Part shown: positions 1 through 11,400 of the stretch, piece by piece
Layout: each line of letters begins with the position of its first letter
Position numbering within the stretch: the first letter of the stretch is position 1
Assembly (NCBI GenBank): GCA_035048485.1
Contig: CM068587.1
Coordinates: forward strand, 25,059,534 to 25,123,533
Direction of reading: 5' to 3'
DNA: 64,000 bases
Origin: Pteria penguin
Lineage: Eukaryota > Mollusca > Bivalvia > Pterioida > Pteriidae
Notes under the pieces: generated by a model
Seen by the model: the letters and a program-made list of their open reading frames with translations, nothing else
What the model was told of the DNA's origin: nothing
Databases searched by the model: none
Program-made: the position numbers and the translations under genes

Positions 1-246
1 ATATGACACCTAAATGAGATGGGTCTTTGACTAATTATCAGATTGACAAACTGAAAGGAATGAAATTTTATCACGTATTGAAAAAAAAATTGTTTTTAAT
101 TGCTTACTAACATTATTTTTCTTTTATTTAAAACTTGATATCTTATTTATGGAAATAATATAATTCAAATAAATACAAAAGATTTTATACAACCATAAAA
201 TACAAGGTAAATGAAACATTTCCTACGGCCAAGATACAAGACATAC

Positions 247-321
247 CTTTGAAGTGAGAAATTCTTGACATATTTGAGCATCCTCCAGGCCACAGTTTGG
301 AGTAAAGTAGGTTGTCGTTCC
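247..321 (-). CDS. DPP3: DPP3 exon 5
   Basis: Encodes residues 168-192, starting GTTTYFTPNC and ending FLTSK. The acceptor is TGCAAAG and the donor GTATGT. No following exon could be found in bases 1-246, so the next one lies outside the window. Confidence 0.93.
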
Positions 322-3300
322 CTTTGCAATAATAAAAATTGATATCAATATAAAGGCTTACAATTCTGAAATAGGGAATGTTGCAGAACTTTTTCTTTCA
401 ATTGACAACACTTATTTTTGTGAAGAATGAGTCCTGAAGATCCTGATTTCATATGTCCTGGATTGCAAATCTCATTTTGCTGGATTACCAACTTTTCTGT
501 TGACAAATTCCAACAAGCTAAGCTAAGATTCATGGAGTCATCTAAGTTTTACAGCCATTGATTAAAGAAACAGAGAGAAAACATATTTATATAAATGATT
601 ATTTTGAGACAGATGTAAACTCTTACTTCATACATAAATTATCAGTTGCATTTATCAAAGTAAGTGATTTTTCAAAGTAATTTTTTCATATGTTTTTAAA
701 AAAATGTCAGTTTTTATTTCAAACTGCATGGTACTTTAATTTTGGTCTCAGAGTTCAATGACCATAATGGCCATTCATGACACCAACTATGGTTATCACA
801 AGTACACAATGCTGAAAATCACTTGTATTGCTAATAGTAGAAGAGAAGATTCATGGATATATTCTTTAGTTCTATCTTTCTTCTCTCTCCCAAAGGATAA
901 AACTACTTACTAAGAGCAGTAATTCTAATGAAACAGACTGACAGATAGCAAAACTGACATATAATAAATGATAGGCATTTTCTCTATCCCTAAGGGTAAA
1001 ATTCCTTACTAAGAGCAATAATTCTATTGAAACACACTGACTGATAGCGAAACTGACAAATAATGAATTATAGGCATTTAATAAATCATGTATTTCAAGT
1101 AGGTATTAAAAGAGAGAAGTTGAAGATACCTTCTCTCCTAGCCCAAGTTCCCTCTGTCTACTTTCCAGGGAGTACATTCTGTCAGATACACTTTCCCACA
1201 GACATTTCATACCATTAACATCATCTGCTGATGCTTTACTGCTCATAACCACAGTCTCAAACTTCTCCTGTAACCATGGAAACACATTTAATGCAAAAAT
1301 GAAGTTTTGATTTGAATCAGAACATTTTGAAGCTCAGTCAGTCAGTTAACTATATTTTCTACAAGGTTTTAACATGTTTAAAATGTGAACATTTATAAAT
1401 CAAACTATACTTCTATGTATTGAAATTAATAAAAACTGACTTAAGAGCCCCTACTGAAGTGACAATCTTTACAGGTCAATATATACATACACACACTGCA
1501 TATAAAGATATATTTTTCACTGGAACCAATCAATGTTTATTATTTAAATCAAACCTTCGGCAGATTTGGGATGAATTTGCTGTCTCCAAATGATTTATAG
1601 TTTCCCATGTTGGAATAGAAACCTGCAGCATAGATTAACAATGCCTGCAAATATACCAGTAATACATCAGTAAATTTTCATGTTTACATCCATAATGTTT
1701 ACAAATAACTAGCAGTACAGTGATTCTGCTATGACATAACACTTGATTTAAACTATGTGTACGTTTAAAATTTATGGAAACCAAACTCATATCATAGTTC
1801 ATTAAGCACAATGATCTTGTTACATGGCCATGACACTAGATATTGAGTGTTTTAAAACATAGCCTTATATACCAAATTTTAATCATGTAACATGCTTGAG
1901 GCTATGAATGGCTTTAAATGGTTGATTGATCGATTGATTGATTATTGTTTTAAGTCACTCCTTGATTATTTCAGGTATATGGTGACGGCATCTGCCTGAT
2001 GCATTGCATACAAATTTACACCTTTGCAATGGACCCACACGAAGCAGTGAGGGATCTTTTATGTGCCATGCCTACCTCGACACGGGACCTTGGTTTTTAC
2101 TGTCTCATCCGAAAGACAGAACACTGGTGGGCTTTAAATGGATTAATATTCAGTTATTGTATGTTTTGTATACATAATAGTGCACCAACTTCATACATGT
2201 ATACATGCTCTGATATACATATATATATATATATATTCTCTGATATACACATGTATTACCACTGGTTTGATACTGCTGCTGCTGGACTAGTAATCCCCAA
2301 GGATGTTCTAAGCCCAGTTTTCAGTACTTCTGTACAGACCCCAAATGTATACTTCACATTCACTATAAAAACGGTTTGTAAATGGGTTCTTTGTCTCTTA
2401 CTTTCAGCTTAATTCAGTAATGAGTTTGATCCTCAGTTATTTGTCCTATTGATCTTAGGCCCCGAGCATCACTCAAATTACACATATGGTGCACTAAATT
2501 ACTACATGTAGAAGTGTTCTAATATTTATATATATTACTCAGGTTAATTGTGTAGGTGAAATTTTAATGAAATAGCATAATAAAACAAAATGACAATAAG
2601 TAACTACTAAGTAACATATTGTGTTCCTGTCACACTAATAGAATATTATTAAACAAGATCACTGCAAAGTGGAGCATCTTATTCTTGATCCTGACCTCTA
2701 AAATGTAGAGGAAGAAAATAGTTTTCACTATTATTTCTTTCATATACACTGTTTCATACTTTGAGACTTAAACAATGATGGGGAAAGTTGTTGAAGAAAT
2801 TATATTTTAATACAGTACAACAATGTATTTGAAATTTCACATTTTCAGCATTCAAGCTATACATAGAAAACTTTTTAAATCGAATGGTTTTGACACTGAC
2901 TTTGAATTCCTCTTGTGTAATACCCTTTGTCTCTGCAGTAACCTGTAGTTCTTTTATGGATTGACCTCTAAACATTTTCTGCAGTAGCAGAAATATTCCT
3001 GGAGATTCTGGGGAGGTCTGGAAAAGACAAAGAATTCAGAATTAAACAGTTTCATCTTTTTGGTGGACATTTAGTTTTATTGTAAAATGGACAAGGGTCA
3101 CTGACCCCCTTTCCTCCTAGTGATTTATACAAAACGAATCTGGCTCAAAGATAAAAATATTAGCATATTTGTCTTTTTGAATCTCTGCCAACTGGTATAG
3201 GGATATATGTATCCTACAATGATATCACCTGACTTTTATGAGATGTAAAAATAAAACATGCCAAGACTGCATAGAGGTACAAAACAACACAACACAAAAT

Positions 3301-5930
3301 CTTGAAATTTACTTTTCTTTTACCAATTAAAAACAGAAAAATGCTTACCCAATTTCACTTTTATAGTAGTATTGTTGCCTGTATGGTAGACTCATTATGA
3401 TAAAAATATAATCTTGGGTGTAATACATGCTGTTATCTCCAAATTTCAGAATATTTTACCTAGTTTGTGCAACCTTTGCCAAAGATAATGATTTTCAGAG
3501 GTTTTAGGTAAGTTTTTTTCCTCTTTGGAATACAGTGTGTGTCAAATTTACACTAAATGCGTATTTTGATAGTGTATATAAAAAGCATCATATGTCTAAC
3601 AAACAACTTTCAAATTTCAAATTTAGGCTTTCTTAGAGAGTTAGTAAACCTTGTCTTTTTAAGTCATAAATCTATTTTAATTACAATTTATTTCTACGTA
3701 AAACTATGCTGATTCCATGACATTAGCATTCAAAGTACTAAGGTAGGAAACTTCTGTCATAATCAAAAGTGGTTGAATTACTTATGAAAATAACAACTTG
3801 GAAAGGTACTTCCCAACTACATAATCCCTTCTCAATAATACATAGGCTTGCAAACCTGGCCTAAACATCTGCCATATGTAATACATAGACACTTTAACCT
3901 GGCCTAGAGATCTGCTATACTTAATACATAGGCATGTAAACCTGACCTAGAGATCTGCTATATTTGATACATAGGCATGTAAACCTAGCCTACAGATCTG
4001 CTATACTTGATACATAGGCATGTAAACCTGGCCTAGAGATCTGCTATACTTAATACATAGGCATGTAAACCTGGCCTAGAGATCTGCGATAATTAATACA
4101 TAGGCATGTAAACCTGGCCTAGAGATCTGCTATACTTAATACATAGGCATGTTAATCTGGCGTAGAGATCTGCTATACTTAATACATAGGCATGTAAACC
4201 TGGCCTATAGATCTGCTATACTCAATACATAGGCATGTAAACCTGGCCTAGAGATCTGCTATACTTAATACATAGGCATGTAAACCTGGCCTAGAGATCT
4301 GCTATATTTGATACATAGGCATGTAAACCTGGCCTAGAGATCTGCTATACTTAATACATAGGCATGTAAACCTGGCCTAGAGATCTGCTATACTCAATAC
4401 ATAGGCATGTAAACCTGGCCTAGAGATCTGCTATACTCAATACATAGGCATGCAAACCTTGCCTAGAGATCTGCTATACTTAATACATAGGCATGTAAAC
4501 CTGGCCTAGAGATCTGCTATACTTAATACATAGGCATGTAAACCTGACCTAGAGATCTGCTTTACTTAATACATAGGCATGTAAACCTGGCCTAGAGATC
4601 TGCTTTACTTAATACATAGGCATGTAAACCTGACCTAGAGATCTGCTATACTTAATATATAGGCTTGTAAACCTGGCCTACATATCTGTTTTACTTAATA
4701 CATAGGCATGTAAACCTGGCCTAGAGATCTGCTATACTTAATACATAGGCTTGTAACCTGGGTTAGAGATCTGCTTTACTTAATACATAGGCATGTAAAC
4801 CTGGCCTAGAGATCTGTTATACTTAATACATAGGCATGTAAACCTGGCCTAGAGATCTGCTATACTTAATACATAGGCTTGTTAACCTGGCCTAGAGATT
4901 TGCTATACTCAATACATAGGCATGTAAACCTGGCCTAGAGATCTGCTATACTTAATACATAGGCATGTAAACCTGGCCTAGAGATCTGCTATACTTAATA
5001 CATAGGCATGTAAACCTGGCCTAGAGATCTGCTATATTTGATACATAGGCATGTAAACCTGGCCTAGAGATCTGCTATACTTAATACACAGGCATGCAAA
5101 CCTGGCCTAGATATTTGCTATACTTAATACACAGGCATGCAAACCTGGCCTAGATATTTGCTATACTTAATACATAGGCATGTAAACCTGGCCTAGAGAT
5201 CTGCTATACTTAATACATAGGCTTGTTAACCTGGCCGAGAGATCTGCTATATTTGATACATAGGCATGTAAACCTGGACTAGAGATCTGCTATACTTGAT
5301 ACATGGGCATGTAAACATGGCCTTCAGATCTGCTATACTTGATACATAGGCATGTAAACCTGGCCTAGAGATCTGTTATACTTAATACATAGGCATGTAA
5401 ACCTGGCCTAGAGATCTGCTATACTCAATACATAGGCATGTAAACCTGGCCTAGAGATCTGCTATACTCAATACATAGGCATGTAAACCTAGCCTACAGA
5501 TCTGCTATACTTAATACATAGGCTTGTAAACCTGGCCTAGAGATCTGCTATATTTAATACATAGGCATGTAAACCTGGCCTAGAGATATGCTATACTTAG
5601 GTCTAAACAAATCACAGTCATAATGACGATTTGGTGGATCAGACTACATAAATCAAGCTAAAGATGACAAGAAAAAATGACAAAGGTGTTTTTAAATCTT
5701 GAAATAAACATATTAATTACAAATTTTCATGCACAATGTGCTGATGTCAATAAATAAATATATTTAATACAGACCTGAAACAGACATATCAGTCCTCCAT
5801 AGAACGAGGCTTGGGAGATATAGTGAGAATACTTCTTCTCCTGCTCTGTCAGACCATTGAATGCTACCTCACAATCCAATAACACAACCTCTGTCTCCGA
5901 AGGCAAAATATATTGCAAAATATCCGCCAT
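247..5930 (-). CDS. DPP3: Dipeptidyl peptidase 3, 5' part (exons 1-5, runs off left edge)
   Basis: DPP3 is a cytosolic zinc exopeptidase (family M49) that removes dipeptides from the N-terminus of short peptides. Five exons were joined on the minus strand: 5930-5775, 3017-2901, 1644-1555, 1267-1130 and 321-247. All have GT-AG borders and all junctions are phase 0, giving residues 1-192. Recognition rests on the N-terminus MADILQYILPSE, FYGGLICLFQ near residue 43, YAAGFYSNMGNYKSFGD near residue 96, and GTTTYFTPNC from residue 168. These match the order and spacing of animal DPP3. The catalytic HELLGH region lies in later exons outside the window, so activity cannot be judged. The start is the first ATG of exon 1 and fits the family N-terminus. 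The gene is divergent from WDR12, whose start is about 2.5 kb away. Intron 1 carries a 43-bp minisatellite of roughly 41 copies. Confidence 0.95.
882..1079. repeat. Tandem duplication, ~99 bp, 2 copies
   Basis: Two diverged copies lie at 882-980 and 981-1079, inside DPP3 intron 4. Shared blocks include 'cttactaagagca', 'aattcta' and 'ataggcatt'. Confidence 0.85.
1130..1267 (-). CDS. DPP3: DPP3 exon 4
   Basis: Encodes residues 122-167, from EKFETVVMSS to ELGLGEK. The acceptor is GTTACAG and the donor GTATCT. Confidence 0.93.
1555..1644 (-). CDS. DPP3: DPP3 exon 3
   Basis: Encodes residues 92-121 with the highly conserved YSNMGNYKSFGD and FIPNLPK. The acceptor is TTTGCAG and the donor GTTTGA. 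Confidence 0.95.
1918..2125 (-). mobile_element. tRNA-headed SINE, minus orientation, head truncated
   Basis: The (GATT)n run at 1920-1945 is the complement of an (AATC)n tail. The body contains 'ggcatctgcctgatgc', 'gaagcagtgagggatctttt' and 'tactgtctcatccgaaagac'. The same body is seen with a complete tRNA-like head at 40222-40504. Here the copy stops before the head. It lies upstream of DPP3 exon 3, in intron 2. Confidence 0.8.
2214..2236. repeat. (TA)n microsatellite
   Basis: A short alternating TA run between two copies of 'ctctgatatacat'. Confidence 0.8.
2901..3017 (-). CDS. DPP3: DPP3 exon 2
   Basis: Encodes residues 53-91, TSPESPGIFLLLQKMFRGQ and onward to QEEFK. The acceptor is TTTCCAG and the donor GTCAGT. 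Confidence 0.93.
3836..5600. repeat. 43-bp minisatellite, ~41 copies, in DPP3 intron 1
   Basis: The unit begins 'tacataggcatgtaaacc' and continues 'tggcctagagatctgct' plus 'atacttaa'. Total length is about 1.76 kb. Most units carry the palindrome AGATCT. Copies at the left edge (3836-3960) are the most diverged, while many interior copies are near-identical and share variants such as 'atactcaa' or 'atatttga'. This suggests local homogenisation. The array ends about 175 bp from exon 1 and is transcribed as part of the DPP3 pre-mRNA. Confidence 0.97.
5775..5930 (-). CDS. DPP3: DPP3 exon 1
   Basis: Encodes residues 1-52, from MADILQY to CLFQ. The donor after CAG is GTCTGT. The phase is 0. Confidence 0.93.
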
Positions 5931-6160
5931 GCTTGACTATGATCTGTAAACAGTTATGTCTGATCATTATACACTGGATAATGATGAGTGGAAAAGTAAT
6001 TATCTGAGATTATTTTGTGGTGATGATGTCTTAGGTCTACACTGCTGTGTTAGTTCCATCTTAATGTCTATGATTATATTGTAATTGTTTTGGTGTCTTT
6101 TTCTAGCTGACTGTTTAAGGTTACACTGTAATGATATTTCGCTGAATGTCAAGTTGTTGA
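5931..6160. other. Immediate upstream region of DPP3; no motif seen
   Basis: AT-rich sequence upstream of the DPP3 start codon. No convincing TATA box or further exon was recognised. The 5' UTR boundary is unknown, and a non-coding first exon further right cannot be excluded. Confidence 0.5.
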
Positions 6161-6164
6161 GATG

Positions 6165-6765
6165 CTGTCTCACTAACTGTCTGTAGTCATGTTGAGGAGA
6201 GAATGTCTATATAAATCTCTAAATTCATACAATGTATTGTTAAGGTGGTACTTCACTATATCAAATATTGTAAATCACACTAAGGAGATGATGTCTCATT
6301 AATTGTATTTGGTCATGTTTCCGAGATGCTGTCTCACTAAATGTCTGAGTTCATATCACAGAGATGGTGTCTCATTAAATGTCTGAGTTCATATCACGGA
6401 GATGGCGTCTCATTAAATGCCTTATGTCATACTAAGGAGATGATGTTTCATTCAATGTTTCAGATCGTGTTGTGAAGACAGTGTCTCACTAGAGATCTGA
6501 GGTCATGCTAAGGAGATAGTATTTCATATTATATCTCAAGTCATATTGTGGAGATAGTGTCTCAATAGGTATCTGAAGCCATGCTAAGGGGATAGTATTT
6601 CACTTTATATCTAAGGTCATATTGTGGAGATAGTGTCTCAATAGATATCTGAGGCCATGCTAAGAAGATACTATTTCACTTTATATCTCAGGTCATATCG
6701 TGGATTTAGTGTCTCACTAGATATCTAAGGCCATGTTATGGAGATACTATTTCATTTCATTTCAT
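6165..6765. repeat. Degenerate ~38-bp tandem repeat
   Basis: Units of the form 'gagatgrtgtctcattaaat' followed by 'gtctgagttcatatcac' recur about 15 times with strong divergence. The clearest pair is at about 6340-6420. The array sits in the DPP3-WDR12 intergenic region. Confidence 0.85.
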
Positions 6766-8406
6766 TACTGATATGTTGAATTCTCAAAACAAAAGCAGTA
6801 CCAATTCATCTAGGGAAATTACATGCAAAATATGTGATTAATAAGATTCGAATGAGTTCTGATGAAGTAAGTCTCCCTTGGTTACTTGAGACTTAATTTG
6901 AATCTACTCATAAAACATCTGTTCACCCCCACAATAAGTCTGTAGTGACCATTATTATGGCATTTCCCTTCAAGATGCTAAGAAAGTAAACTTTGAAGCG
7001 ATGGATCATGATGTATTCAGAATGGAGCAACTCTCCTTCAAATCTATCCTCAAGATAAATTGATAATATGGCCGTACCATGAGTAGAAGTAAGTAAGGAA
7101 GACTACTACTAGTCTAAATTATTGGACACACATTTTGCAGGTTATCTCCTTTATGAAGCAGTACCTGTTCCAGTCTCTGGTATGTGACATAACGGGAATG
7201 GAAGCAACCAAAGTCTGTATATTTAGCCAAATTGTGAAGTATTATGTAATATCCTGTTATTTTTCCCTCAGTCTCTAAATATGTTATACAATATCCTGTT
7301 ATATTCTGTAATTCACGGAACAATTAAAGTATATACAAAAATTATTAACAATAAAATGTAAATCTACCGTGAATCAAACATTATGATATACTAACAAAGT
7401 TCACTTCTGATTAATACAAATATACATATAATTTTCCAATGACTGTTTATCAAAAATGATTAGGATAATATACAAAAGTATACATACAATGATTGGTATT
7501 AATATTAAAACTTGACCTAATATGTCTTACTATCAATGTCCAGTCATCTATATGACGTACCCATATCGATGGTATGACCTTCTCATAATGACTGCTGCCT
7601 AACAATGTTATGGAGCTCTGACGTGCCTGCATGTATGCTTAGTCAAGCATTAGGCTTTGTAAGTCTACTTAGCCAGTCACTTAAATACGGTAAATACAGC
7701 TCTATTGGGGCCTTTATCATATTAAATAATAAGAATTTATAATACCTTAATTAAATCTTAGATAACAGCTTCTGTCGATGTTGCCCAGCAAAGTCACTAT
7801 GAATATGCATGGAGAGAGGGCCAGGGGTTCATACAGCAAGGAATGTTCTAAATGGAATAGGGGACACAGGTATCTGGACAATTCCATTAATCAGGAATCA
7901 CATAAATGTTTGCAATGATTACCAATTTATCATATGATATAGATTTACAAGCATATGTTTGGGTCAAACCTATTTATTAAACAAATATGCAATTTTTTTT
8001 TATATAAAAAGACATCAATTATTACATACATCTTACATTTTTATACCCTACAATTGTATATACAACATATGAATGCTGCAGGGTAAATAAGAGGATACTG
8101 CCCAGATTCATACCAGTTCAGTTTGACAGTAAATAGAAAATTAGAATATTATCATCATCATCGCGACATGAATCATGATTCATGTACATTATTTATGTAC
8201 AGTATTTACCTCTTTCCTAGTTATATTACAACTGCTATATAATTATTGTAATGTTCTCTTTACAGCTCAGTACTCTATTTTACATCCTGTTCAAAGCAAA
8301 AGTACACATAAGAAACGCTACAAGTACTTACCTGTTATGTATACACGTATATATTTATGTACCCGGCGCTACTTTCACTTTCAATTTCACATTACAAAAC
8401 AAAATC
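6766..8406. other. DPP3-WDR12 intergenic region
   Basis: AT-rich sequence with no supportable gene. Short ORFs here have no recognisable protein. The WDR12 promoter should lie at its right end, but no clear core promoter element was seen. Confidence 0.5.
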
Positions 8407-8456
8407 ATGACGGATATCCCACATGTGCAGGCGAAATTCGTCACAAAACAAGAGAA
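8407..8456 (+). CDS. WDR12: WDR12 exon 1
   Basis: Encodes residues 1-16, [16 protein letters not shown], plus two bases of K17. The donor is GTATGC. Confidence 0.93.
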
Positions 8457-11400
8457 GTATGCAAATATGTAATATGCTTGTATACCAAAGTAATTGTACA
8501 ATATAATTATAATTTAAATATATTAATATGTAATACATAGATTACTATTAGCCTGCATTTTCTCTGACTATCCGGATTCCTTCACCGCATTTTATACGAA
8601 TTTTCGGACGCTTTTCTTTACGCTCTATGTAGAGTAGTTGCAGACTGCAGAAAGATTTAGAAAATAAAAGAATATTTTCTATATTTTGAGGTTAGAATTG
8701 CCATATTAGAAAAGAGTTTTTGCTTTAGCTGTGGATTTAGAAAATAAAAGAATATTTTCTATATTTTGAGGTTAGAATTGCCATATAAGAAAAAATTTTT
8801 TGCTTTAGCTGTGGATCACTTGACTTTGTCTGCAAGTGTTAGTGTCCATCTCCTAGTTGAAAGATAGTTTCTCAAGTGCATTTTAGGGAATGAAGCTTAA
8901 TGCTCAACTTGTAAGTACATTTCATTACGGAAGAGGAAGGTGCTTTTCAAGTGCTAAAGATTAAAAGGCACATCTTTATCACATGCTGAACAGGGGTTTT
9001 TGTTAGGGTGTCTCAAGACCCAGGGCCGAAGTTCAGCTCCATACCCAACATCAAAATGTGCTGCTTTTCCCCAATTTCAGACCTTAAAAATTCCCATTTG
9101 ATTATTCCCTATATCAGCTCAAAGAATTTACATAAATTATTAATAAAAATTCAATTCATATAGGATATACAAATCGACAATAAGTGTATGTTCATATCTA
9201 AGTACTCAGTCTAAAATTAGATCACAGCTGATTTAATGGTCTATGTCATGTGGACATTTGGTTTCATTCGATCTTCCCTCGAAAGTTGATGAAAGCCAAA
9301 CGTTTGTATGGTAGCAAATACCAATTTAATGATCATTATAGTGGTTTCGTTCCTTCTTTTGAAATGGTAAAATTAACACCAAAGCTCTTTTGTGTGTTTG
9401 AAAATAAAACTTATGAAAATGATATCTCTGTCTCAGTGAACCATCAACTTCGAAATCAGAGGAAATTTGACAACGAAGTCCCCAGCAACTGCCACATGAA
9501 GTATTAATTATGCTCAACATTTGAATACACTTCCTGTTGAAAGAAGAAGAATTACAAAAACAACAATATTGAAACTATATATTATAGCCCAGTTGATCAT
9601 TAAAAAAAGATAACTTGTTACATATAATTATAGAAGATATTAAATTTCTAATAGCAGCTCTCTAAGTATTTTAATGCATATTATTCTTTATTTCACCACT
9701 GTATAAAACTCCTTAACTGTTGATGGAAAATGTCTGCATATAGCCAACCTTGTTCAGTGAACCATAAAGATTTGTCGAGTTTAAGACCAAAATTCCAATT
9801 TTCCTCAAATGAGCTACAAGTCAGTTTTTGTTTTCATTATATTTCAGATACTCTATACCAGATGCTCCATATTCAGTTCCTGCAAATGTTACGATTCAAC
9901 AACTAAGTGCTATCATTAATGGTGTCCTCAAAGGTTAGTCAGAATATATTGACTCAGATCATCATTAAAGTCTGATTTTCTCTCTTATTGAATGATAAAA
10001 ACAAACTCTCATTGACAGTTTTATTTACATTCTACTCTTATTTACATGTACTTTCCTTTTCTCTTCAGGAGATGGTAATGATGAAGTGAAATTTGATTTC
10101 TTAATTGATGGAGAATTCTTGAGGGTGCCACTTGATCAGCATCTAGAAGGGAAAGAGATTTCATCAGTAAGATGTATATTAAATTTCATCTTCCTTTTAG
10201 AATAGTGACATAACTACCCAGACAATGTGTCTGAGCATTATTGTCTTCCTGAGTTTATGGCAGTTAATGAGTTTTATTCCTGTATTCACTGACACTTGAA
10301 ATCTGCAGTTGAAGATCATACTGCAATTACATGTATTTTCATTTTAAGCTGCAATTTATTGTGTCCTTATACCTGTGAGGTAAGATCTACCCCATGGGTT
10401 TCACACAATGGCTGTCATTAGAAATACATTAATCTTATGTTGAATAATTTTCTGGCATATTAAGTTATTCTCATTAATTACTCGATATCATAGTGATTTA
10501 TATATTTCATTGATTTCTCTCAGGAAACTCTAGTTGAAATAGAATATGTTGAACAACAACCAGCCCCAGAACCAGCTGACTCCTTATTACATGATGATTG
10601 GGTTAGCACCGTCCAGGGATGTCAACAGTGGTCAGTTGGTCTTTAGTAATATTTACATACTTAATATATATGTTGCTTAGCTGTTCTTATCCATGTAAAT
10701 GAAATAAAGTTGAGTTGTTCACTGTGAGATTTACAAAACAAAGTATAGCATAGGGTGTTCACTGTGAGATGTACAAAACAAAGTGTAGCATAGGGTGTTC
10801 ACTATGAGATGTACAAAACGAAGTGTAGTATAGGGTGTTTGTCAATAATTTACTGAAGGATGAAAACCAGGTCTTACTTTAAACATTATAACTAACCTTG
10901 TTTGTCTGTGTTTGTCGATTAACATTGGATTGTTATTGAATCACATCCCAAATAGGAGGTGGATTTTGTTCAAGCTTATTTAGAATGATCTTCTGCAGTC
11001 TAGTTAATCTACACCAAATTTAATAAGGGCTGTACTCAAAGGTATCTAGAAGTTTTTGAATAGGTCTTGCGTACAGAGATACGTCAAGGGATCATTGTGT
11101 ACAGGGTGATAAATATCTATTTTATCATCTGCAATGATATGAAGAGAACTTTAATCAAACTTATAAAGTCAGTCTGATTTAAACCAGATTTTTCATTTAC
11201 TAAAGCTAATTTGTACTAATTGTGGAAGGTCTGGAGAATCAGGCTATAGTCCTCTTGCGATTTAGCTGATTCTAACCAAATTTCAAGGAGGTCTGTTCCT
11301 TAAAGTCTTCTTATAGGCCACATTCATAGATGTTATTACATTTTTATGACCCTTGATTGATAGATCAGGGGCATATTGTTTTTGTCCCGTCTGCTTTGTT

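Noticed and set aside
1999..2412. 137-aa plus-strand ORF
   Set aside because: It lies antisense in DPP3 intron 2, over a SINE and a TA microsatellite, and has no recognisable domain.
3836..5600. CRISPR-like array
   Set aside because: Units are contiguous and of one sequence class without unique spacers. This is a eukaryotic intron minisatellite.
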